From assembly GCA_964495595.1 (NCBI GenBank), contig CAZBWH010000009.1:1-58709 (forward strand): a DNA stretch of 58,709 nucleotides. The letters are read 5' to 3'. The notes under the pieces were generated by a model that was not told the origin of the DNA, ran no database searches, and saw only the letters and a program-made list of their open reading frames with translations. The position numbers and the translations under genes were made by a program. The stretch comes from CALMFQ01 sp964495595. GTDB lineage: Bacteria > Pseudomonadota > Gammaproteobacteria > Burkholderiales > SCOH01. Positions within the stretch are counted from its first letter, which is position 1; every line of letters begins with the position of its first letter. Of this stretch, positions 52,932 to 58,709 are shown piece by piece.

Positions 52932-54341
52932 ATGAACTATCCAACCGCTCCCGGCCGTGATGCGCCGGTCGATATCATCAAGCTTCCACCTCACTCCATC
53001 GAGTCTGAACAGGCGGTCCTTGGCGGGCTGTTGCTGGAAAACAGCGCTTGGGACCGGATTGCCGATCAGATCGGCGAAGGGGATTTCTATCGCCACGATC
53101 ACCGGTTGATCTATCGCCACATAACGCGCCTGATCGAGCAGTCCCGCCCGGCCGATGTGGTGACGGTCATGGAATCGCTGGATAAGTCAGCGGAGCTCAA
53201 TCAGGTCGGTGGACTGGCGTATTTGGCCTCGCTGGCGCAAAACACCCCTGGGGCTGCGAACATTCGTCGCTACGCAGAAATCGTGCGGGAGCGCTCGATC
53301 ATGCGGCGCCTGGTTGAAGTGGGCACCGAAATTTCCGACTCCGCATACAACCCGCAGGGCAGGGATGCCAGTCAATTGCTGGACTCGGCAGAAGCCAAGG
53401 TGTTTGAAATCGCTGAGTCGAGCGCCAAGGGCAAGCAGAGTTTCCTGGGTATGAATCAGTTGGTTACCGAGGTGGTCGAGCGAATCGACATGCTCTACAA
53501 CCGGGACAATCCCGACGAAGTCACCGGGATCCCCACGGGATTCATCGATCTGGATTCAATGACTTCCGGCCTGCAACGAGGTGACCTGATCATCGTTGCC
53601 GGCCGACCGTCGATGGGTAAGACCGCATTCTCGATCAACATCGCGGAAAATGTGGCACTGGATACAGGCTTACCAGTGGCTGTGTTCAGTATGGAGATGG
53701 GTGGAACCCAACTGGTGATGAGGATGGTTGGATCGGTCGGTCGGCTGGATCAGCACAAGATAAAGACCGGCAGGCTGGAGGATGAAGACTGGCAGAAGCT
53801 AACCTATGCCGTAGGCAAGCTTTCCGAAGCACCCATCCATATCGATGAATCTCCCGGCCTGACTGCTCTGGACGTGCGAGCACGATCACGGCGCCTGGCG
53901 AGGCAATATGGCGGACAACTGGGGCTGATCGTTATCGATTACCTGCAACTGATGTCTGGCAGCAATACCAGTCGGGATGCGAACCGTGCAACCGAGTTAG
54001 GCGAAATCTCGCGTTCACTCAAGGGGTTGGCCAAGGAACTGAAAGTGCCGGTCATTGCCTTGTCGCAACTGTCGCGCACGGTTGAACATCGCACTGACAA
54101 ACGCCCGATGATGTCGGATTTGCGTGAGTCTGGCGCCATTGAGCAGGATGCCGACCTGATTCTGTTCATGTACCGGGATGAGTATTACAACCAGGATTCG
54201 CCAGATAAAGGCCTTGCCGAAGTGATTATCGGAAAACACCGGAACGGCCCGACCGGGCGTGTCAGACTGGCGTTCTTAGGCCACTATTCACGGTTCGAAA
54301 ACGCTGCATTACCAACCGGCGGTTGGCCTTCAGATGAATGA
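52932..54341 (+). CDS. dnaB: Replicative DNA helicase DnaB
   Basis: The 469-residue hexameric helicase unwinds DNA at the fork. The N-terminal domain (about 15-120) has the DnaG-interacting helical bundle (PPHSIESEQAVLGGLLLENS). The RecA-like domain has Walker A GRPSMGKTAF, Walker B LIVIDYLQLM, and the motif SQLSRTVEHRTDKRPMMSDL. The length is standard. An orphan parA and a MITE-like repeat lie immediately downstream on the opposite strand. Confidence 0.96.
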   Translation: MNYPTAPGRDAPVDIIKLPPHSIESEQAVLGGLLLENSAWDRIADQIGEGDFYRHDHRLIYRHITRLIEQSRPADVVTVMESLDKSAELNQVGGLAYLASLAQNTPGAANIRRYAEIVRERSIMRRLVEVGTEISDSAYNPQGRDASQLLDSAEAKVFEIAESSAKGKQSFLGMNQLVTEVVERIDMLYNRDNPDEVTGIPTGFIDLDSMTSGLQRGDLIIVAGRPSMGKTAFSINIAENVALDTGLPVAVFSMEMGGTQLVMRMVGSVGRLDQHKIKTGRLEDEDWQKLTYAVGKLSEAPIHIDESPGLTALDVRARSRRLARQYGGQLGLIVIDYLQLMSGSNTSRDANRATELGEISRSLKGLAKELKVPVIALSQLSRTVEHRTDKRPMMSDLRESGAIEQDADLILFMYRDEYYNQDSPDKGLAEVIIGKHRNGPTGRVRLAFLGHYSRFENAALPTGGWPSDE

Positions 54342-54390
54342 CACTGGATCTTGCCGGTGACGGCAAACAGTAATGAAGGGGTATGCATCA

Positions 54391-54524
54391 TGGGAGCGCT
54401 GATTTATTCAGCGAGCGGGATGAAGTGCAAGGAGCCCGGCGAGCAGAATGCGAGACATAAGATAGGCGAGCTTTCGTGTGCCGCAGCAATACGTCCGCGC
54501 AGCCAATAACTCGGCGCCTCCCTA
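54391..54524. mobile_element. MITE-like palindromic element, copy B (abuts parA stop)
   Basis: Read on the minus strand the element starts TAGGGAGGCGCCGAGTTATT and continues GGCTGCGCGGAC. The other end reads TGGGAGCGCTGATTTATT and continues CAGCGAGCGGGA. The two ends are imperfect inverted repeats of about 28-30 bases and match those of copy A. The TAG at 54522-54524 is the parA stop codon. The end proximal to dnaB has TG in place of the TA, so this copy looks degraded there. It encodes no transposase. Confidence 0.65.
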
Positions 54525-55298
54525 GCGCTCTGGCATACGTACAAACCCGGACTCGATCAGTTCATCAAGCAGGAAAGCGTAGTCTTTGGCTCCCTTGCTC
54601 TTGGGCGAGAACGAGAAAATGTCCTGATGAAATCCAGCACTTTCAGTGATCGCCGAATTTTCGTTGATTCGCGTCCGGCACAAATCACGACCGTAACGTT
54701 CGGTCATCTGCTCCATGACATCACCTGACAGCCTGCGTCGCGCAACATATCGAGTCACCAGATAGCGCCGCGGAATGCGTTTGCCGGCGATCTGTTCCAT
54801 TGCCACCAGCGTATTAGCCAGCTGATTGGCTCCCTTCATGGCCAGATACTCAGCGGCGATCGGAATCAGTATGCCATCTGCTGCGGCCATCGCATTGATG
54901 GACAGAATACCCAGAAACGGGCAGCAATCAATCAGTATCGGAATGCCGGCGGCGGCCAGCTGTTCATCATGCAATGCGGCACGCAATTTGCGGATGATGG
55001 AGCCCGTCTTGGCGTACAGGGTGTCCACTTTGGCCAGCTCGACGTGCGAAGGAATCAGGTTTACACCGTTTGCAACCGGTGTGACCAGCTCGGTCAGCGG
55101 CTTCTGGTCGCGATAGAATGCAAATATGCTCTGCTCTGAGCTGACTTCGACTCCCGAAATGGCCGTCAGATGAGCCTGCGGGTCGAGGTCTATCATCAGA
55201 GGCTCCATGCCTTCACGGGCCATTGCAGCGGCAAGATTGGCGGTCGTGGTGGTTTTTCCGACGCCGCCTTTCTGATTGAAGATTGCGAGTATGGTCAT
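54522..55298 (-). CDS. parA: ParA family ATPase (orphan)
   Basis: The 258-residue protein has the deviant Walker A NQKGGVGKTTTTANLAAAMA, the Walker A' region LMIDLDPQAHLT, and Walker B in PILIDCCPFLG. ParA-family ATPases position plasmids, chromosome origins or protein clusters. There is no parB, nor parS-like sites that I recognise, next to it. Its stop codon is the outer end of the MITE-like element. The C-terminal region (SFSPKSKGAKDYAFLLDELI) resembles Soj-like chromosomal ParA proteins of betaproteobacteria. Confidence 0.87.
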   Translation of the reverse strand: MTILAIFNQKGGVGKTTTTANLAAAMAREGMEPLMIDLDPQAHLTAISGVEVSSEQSIFAFYRDQKPLTELVTPVANGVNLIPSHVELAKVDTLYAKTGSIIRKLRAALHDEQLAAAGIPILIDCCPFLGILSINAMAAADGILIPIAAEYLAMKGANQLANTLVAMEQIAGKRIPRRYLVTRYVARRRLSGDVMEQMTERYGRDLCRTRINENSAITESAGFHQDIFSFSPKSKGAKDYAFLLDELIESGFVRMPER

Positions 55299-55334
55299 GT
55301 CCCGCCTGCCGCCGGAGTATTTGAGTCTACTGGG

Positions 55335-56753
55335 TTATAGAACTTCGGCTGCGTAGTCTGCAAGGCGTGAACGCTCGCCGCGCTGTAGGGTAATGTGGCC
55401 ACTGTGGCGCCAGCCCTTGAAACGATCGACAACATAGGTCAGACCTGAGCTGCCTTCGGTCAGATACGGCGTGTCGATCTGCGCGATATTGCCCAAGCAG
55501 ATGACCTTGGTTCCGGGGCCTGCGCGTGTGATCAGTGTCTTCATTTGTTTTGGCGTCAGGTTTTGTGCCTCATCAATGATCAGGAACTTGTTGATGAAGG
55601 TGCGTCCTCGCATGAAATTGAGCGATTTGACCTTGATTCGCGAGCGGATCAGATCGCGCGTTGCCGCGCGTCCCCATTCTCCTGCTTCCTGGTCGCTCTG
55701 GTTCAACACGTCGAGGTTGTCTTCCAGGGCCCCCATCCACGGCAGCATTTTTTCTTCTTCCGTACCAGGCAGGAAGCCGATGTCCTCCCCAACTGGCACA
55801 GTGACCCGGGTCATGATGATTTCGCTGTAAAGCTTGGTTTCCAGTGTCTGCATCAATCCCGCAGCCAAGGTAAGCAGGGTCTTGCCCGTGCCGGCTTGCC
55901 CGAGCAAGGTGACGAAGTCGATCTCCGGGTTCATTAACAGATTCATCGCAAAATTCTGTTCGCGATTGCGGGTGGTAATTCCCCAAACCGCGTTCTTGTG
56001 ATGCGAATGGTCTTTCAGGACTTCAAGGACGATCGTCTTGCCCTTGACTTCCCGTACCTGGGCCGCAAATGGGCGTTCACCTTCCTGGTAGACAAACTGG
56101 TTGACCAATAGCGACGAAGCATCCGGGCCGGTCAGGCGGTAATAGCTGCGACCATTTTCCTGCCATGATTCCATGTCCTTGCCATGGGTATCCCAGAATG
56201 TGTCGCTCAGTGCTAGCAGTCCGGTATACAAAAGGTCAGTATCTTCCAGTACCTTGTCGTTGAAATAATCCTCGGCAGCAAATCCCAGCGCTCGTGCCTT
56301 GATGCGCATGTTGATGTCTTTGGATACCAGGATGACCTGTCGCTTGGGGTGCATCTGTTGCAGATACAAGACAACGCCGAGGATCTGGTTGTCCGATTTG
56401 CCGACCGGCAAACGCAGTGGAAGCTCGGCATTGATTGCCTGGGTCTGAAACAGTAGCAGGCCGCTGGCATCGAATTCATTACGGCTGGCCAGTGGGATTC
56501 CCTCGTCGATCCGGTCACCTGCTGCACTGACCAGCTCGTCAAGAAAGCGGCTGGTTTGTCGCGCGTTACGCGCCACCTCTGACATGCCCTTCTTGTTATT
56601 GTCCAGTTCTTCCAGCGTCATCATCGGCAAGTAAATGTCGTGCTCGGCAAAGCGGAACAGGCTGGTTGGGTCGTGCATCAGGACATTGGTGTCCAGAACG
56701 AAGAGCTTGCTGGAACTGCTGGCTTTACTTTTGCTGCGTTTCGGTGCGGCCAT
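55335..56753 (-). CDS. PhoH family protein with N-terminal PIN domain
   Basis: The 472-residue protein fuses an N-terminal PIN-type RNase domain (about 15-160) to a PhoH-like P-loop ATPase/helicase domain (about 235-460). The PIN acidic residues include the Asp of KLFVLDTNVLMHDPTSL. Walker A is LLGQAGTGKTLLTLAAGL; Walker B is FLIIDEAQNLTPKQMKTLI. PIN-PhoH fusions (PhoH2-like) act on RNA. It is co-oriented with parA, about 36 bases upstream of it, and with bcp. Confidence 0.92.
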   Translation of the reverse strand: MAAPKRSKSKASSSSKLFVLDTNVLMHDPTSLFRFAEHDIYLPMMTLEELDNNKKGMSEVARNARQTSRFLDELVSAAGDRIDEGIPLASRNEFDASGLLLFQTQAINAELPLRLPVGKSDNQILGVVLYLQQMHPKRQVILVSKDINMRIKARALGFAAEDYFNDKVLEDTDLLYTGLLALSDTFWDTHGKDMESWQENGRSYYRLTGPDASSLLVNQFVYQEGERPFAAQVREVKGKTIVLEVLKDHSHHKNAVWGITTRNREQNFAMNLLMNPEIDFVTLLGQAGTGKTLLTLAAGLMQTLETKLYSEIIMTRVTVPVGEDIGFLPGTEEEKMLPWMGALEDNLDVLNQSDQEAGEWGRAATRDLIRSRIKVKSLNFMRGRTFINKFLIIDEAQNLTPKQMKTLITRAGPGTKVICLGNIAQIDTPYLTEGSSGLTYVVDRFKGWRHSGHITLQRGERSRLADYAAEVL

Positions 56754-56813
56754 GAGCGATCCTTTTGTTAAGCAATGGGCTGCAATGAAAAACGGCTTAG
56801 CAGCCGTCAGGAT

Positions 56814-57272
56814 TCAATCCAGTTTTTCAATAAAATCGAGTACGGCCTGTGCGTGTCCGGGCACTTTAACTTGCCGCCACTCCCGACAAAGCTTACCGTG
56901 GCGATCAATGATGAACGTGCTTCGCTCAATGCCGCGTACTTGTTTGCCATACATGTTTTTCAACCTGATGACATCAAACAGCCTGCACGCCGCTTCGTCG
57001 GTATCGGCCAACAGTTCGAACGGCAGGGCCAGTTTGGCCTTGAAGTTCTCGTGAGACCTGAGGCTATCCCGGGAGATTCCCACGATTTCACAACCCGCAG
57101 CAGAGAATGCATCCGCCAGATCGCGAAAATCCTGGGCTTCGGTTGTGCAGCCGGGCGTATTGTCCTTGGGGTAAAAATAGATGACCAGTGTTCTGCCAAG
57201 CTTTTCGCTAAGCGTAAATGTCTGGTTGTCCGTGCCGGGCAGGGAAAAATCAGGTATTGGGGTAGGCGACAT
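56814..57272 (-). CDS. bcp: Peroxiredoxin of the BCP/PrxQ type
   Basis: The 152-residue thiol peroxidase has its peroxidatic Cys at about residue 42 (YPKDNTPGCTTEAQDFRDL). The usual resolving Cys five residues later (CX4C) is absent: residue 47 is Gln. Other cysteines (C61 and one in AACRLFD) could substitute, or it may use a one-Cys cycle. I chose the start giving MSPTPIPDFSLPG; the frame is open to 57332. It lies upstream of phoH in the same direction with a 60-base gap. Confidence 0.9.
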   Translation of the reverse strand: MSPTPIPDFSLPGTDNQTFTLSEKLGRTLVIYFYPKDNTPGCTTEAQDFRDLADAFSAAGCEIVGISRDSLRSHENFKAKLALPFELLADTDEAACRLFDVIRLKNMYGKQVRGIERSTFIIDRHGKLCREWRQVKVPGHAQAVLDFIEKLD

Positions 57273-57369
57273 GCTGTCCTCATCGGGGTGACAGGGTATT
57301 TTCAGCATTGTCGGCACAAGGAGCCCCATCATGCAAGCGACGATGGCGGACTCTGGGGCAATTCGTGGA

Positions 57370-58281
57370 TTACAGGTCTGCGAGAAACGGAGCGCCCTGG
57401 ATTGCCAGGGGCCCGCTACGGCCGGCTATCTCACGGTACTCAATGCAGTGGTAGGGTAACGACGACAAATCAATCTGTTCATACAGATCCAGGCAGCAAA
57501 CCAGTTGGTAGCCCTGGGATTTCCAGCCCTGCAACAGTCTGTCAAACAACGGTAGCAGCTTCATGCCTTCCAGTTCGGCGTGCAAGGTAAACAGGTGATC
57601 CCGATCCATGACTGCTGTCATCGCCAGCAGTGCACTATCTGCGTTCTGTTCACTAACACCATCCAGCCCGATCAATTCATCCAGGGTAGGGAGCGTAGTC
57701 GGCAACTGGGGGCAGGCGACGACTTCCCCATCCAGCACCGGTATGAAGGGATGGGTGCCGCGGGTGTCAGAGGCATACAGCAGTCCGTGTTGCTGCTCCT
57801 CTCGAAAGGCCTGTCGATTCATCTGCCAGCCAGCCGCACCGTGTGTGAGCGCTTGTTCGCCGAAAACGTCGGCAAAACGGTCAAATGCCCGCTGCATTTC
57901 CTTCGTGGTCCAGGCACAATTCTGCGATGTAACCTGATCCTGCCAACGTACATGGTCGTAGCAATGAATGCCAACTTCGAATCCAGCTGTTTTAGCCCTG
58001 CGCATGATGTCAGTACATTTGTGACCGATGTCAGGGCCGGGCAGCAGGGTGCCGTAAAGTAGCGTTTTCAGCCCGTAATGTGCAAGTACAGAGGTTCGCG
58101 ATACCTTTTTCAGGAAGCCCGGGCGAAATACCCGCTTGATGGCCCTGCCTGTGTGGTCGGGGCCCAGGCTAAACAAAAAGGTTGCCCCTGCCTGAGCTCG
58201 CTGCAGAAGTTCCATCAACGCGGGAACCCCCTCGCGCGTACCACGATAGGTATCGACATCAATCTTGAGCGCGATTTTCAT
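57370..58281 (-). CDS. arnD: ArnD-type polysaccharide deacetylase (deformylase)
   Basis: The 303-residue NodB-fold protein begins LKIDVDTYRGTREGVPALME, nearly the start of E. coli ArnD. The metal-binding segment is GIHCYDHVRWQ (HxxxH-type) and HAAAGW-like motif is THGAAGWQMNR. A C-terminal motif LFTLHAELEGMKLLPLFD matches too. ArnD removes a formyl group from undecaprenyl-phosphate-formyl-aminoarabinose, a step in lipid A modification and polymyxin resistance. No other arn gene is in the window. The tRNA-Leu array lies 98 bases upstream in the same orientation. Confidence 0.88.
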   Translation of the reverse strand: MKIALKIDVDTYRGTREGVPALMELLQRAQAGATFLFSLGPDHTGRAIKRVFRPGFLKKVSRTSVLAHYGLKTLLYGTLLPGPDIGHKCTDIMRRAKTAGFEVGIHCYDHVRWQDQVTSQNCAWTTKEMQRAFDRFADVFGEQALTHGAAGWQMNRQAFREEQQHGLLYASDTRGTHPFIPVLDGEVVACPQLPTTLPTLDELIGLDGVSEQNADSALLAMTAVMDRDHLFTLHAELEGMKLLPLFDRLLQGWKSQGYQLVCCLDLYEQIDLSSLPYHCIEYREIAGRSGPLAIQGAPFLADL

Positions 58282-58379
58282 TTTGGCACTGAGAGCTATG
58301 GGTATCTTGAAGGCTTGCCAAATCCTGCAAAGGTTGTCTGGGGAACGCCTGGAGTCGGATGGGTATTTGTATAGTTGAT

Positions 58380-58466
58380 TGGTGCCCAGGAGAGGACTCG
58401 AACCTCCACAGTGTTGCCACCGCTAGGACCTGAACCTAGTGCGTCTACCAATTCCGCCACCTGGGC
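58380..58466 (-). tRNA. tRNA-Leu (anticodon CAG), copy 1
   Basis: Read on the minus strand, the acceptor stem GCCCAGG/CCTGGGC, the D arm GGCGGAATTGGTAGACGC, the anticodon stem-loop with loop TTCAGGT (anticodon CAG), a long class II variable arm and the T arm GAGGTTCGAGTCCTC are all complete. The 3' CCA is encoded (GGGC-A-CCA). The 87-base gene is the copy farthest from the window edge. Confidence 0.97.
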
Positions 58467-58519
58467 GGGCACCAATGCTATTGATGAAGATCATACAGGC
58501 TGGAACCAACCAGATTGAT

Positions 58520-58606
58520 TGGTGCCCAGGAGAGGACTCGAACCTCCACAGTGTTGCCACCGCTAGGACCTGAACCTAGTGCGTCTACCAATTCCGCCAC
58601 CTGGGC
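58520..58606 (-). tRNA. tRNA-Leu (anticodon CAG), copy 2
   Basis: The 87-base sequence is identical to copy 1, including the encoded CCA and the CAG anticodon. Confidence 0.97.
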
Positions 58607-58659
58607 GGGCACCAATGCTATTGATGAAGATCATACAGGCTGGAACCAACCAGATTGAT

Positions 58660-58709
58660 TGGTGCCCAGGAGAGGACTCGAACCTCCACAGTGTTGCCAC
58701 CGCTAGGAC
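58660..58709 (-). tRNA. tRNA-Leu (anticodon CAG), copy 3, cut by the window end
   Basis: The first 50 bases visible (the 3' half of the gene: CCA end, acceptor strand, T arm, variable arm and part of the anticodon arm) match copies 1 and 2 exactly. The 5' half lies outside the window. Confidence 0.92.

Larger units (their letters stand above)
58380..58709. repeat. Perfect 140-bp tandem repeats containing tRNA-Leu genes
   Basis: The tRNA genes begin at exactly 140-base steps (58380, 58520, 58660 for their 3' ends). The 53-base spacer (58467-58519 and 58607-58659) is identical in both visible copies. The third unit is cut by the window end, so the array may continue. Confidence 0.95.

Overview
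The window is a 58.7 kb GC-rich, densely coded chromosomal segment of a Gram-negative, motile, denitrifying betaproteobacterium. The sucB-lpd-sucC-sucD order, the phasin, a YfaZ-like outer-membrane protein and the fliEFGHIJ operon fit the Neisseriales/Chromobacteriaceae best. That placement is an inference from gene content, not from a phylogeny.

Layout. (1) 1-5.1 kb: the 2-oxoglutarate dehydrogenase E2 and E3 genes followed by succinyl-CoA synthetase, closed by a strong terminator. (2) 5.1-11.7 kb: a broken MntA/HepT toxin-antitoxin pair, a trans-sulfuration PLP enzyme, a small RluA-like pseudouridine synthase, a bacterioferritin, a hybrid histidine kinase and a DUF808 membrane protein. (3) 11.8-19.1 kb: one tightly overlapping System I cytochrome c maturation operon (ccmA, B, C, an unusual CcmE/CcmD-like gene, ccmE, F, G, H, I and an unknown exported protein). 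(4) 19.1-23.2 kb: a nitrite respiration island with cytochrome cd1 nitrite reductase (nirS), a tetraheme NapC/NirT protein, an ethylbenzene-dehydrogenase-type cytochrome with an atypical heme site, and an amicyanin-like cupredoxin. Two FNR/DNR-type boxes precede nirS and one precedes the ccm operon, so heme attachment and its main client cytochromes appear to be induced together when oxygen is low.

(5) 23.2-33.8 kb: housekeeping and accessory genes (ClpP-like protease, cupin, phasin, TetR regulator, OsmC, TyrA, AEC transporter, AsmA, YfaZ, MetG). (6) 34-41 kb: a 1385-residue CHASE/PAS hybrid kinase and glnE. (7) 41-46.7 kb: fliEFGHIJ. (8) 46.8-51.6 kb: nucleotide-sugar genes (SDR epimerase, WecB, TviB-type dehydrogenase, ManC) for a surface glycan. 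(9) 51.6-58.7 kb: ilvE, a zinc-finger protein, dnaB, an orphan parA, phoH, bcp, arnD, and a perfect tandem array of tRNA-Leu(CAG) genes that runs off the window end.

The most unusual items are: a CcmE paralogue that has lost its heme-binding His and gained a C-terminal CcmD-like helix in the ccmD slot; two copies of a ~135 bp MITE-like palindromic element, each sitting exactly at a stop codon (nirS and parA); a CX3CH heme motif; and tRNA-Leu genes in identical 140 bp repeats whose leader is complementary to the tRNA 3' end. No CRISPR array, rRNA gene or complete insertion sequence is visible.
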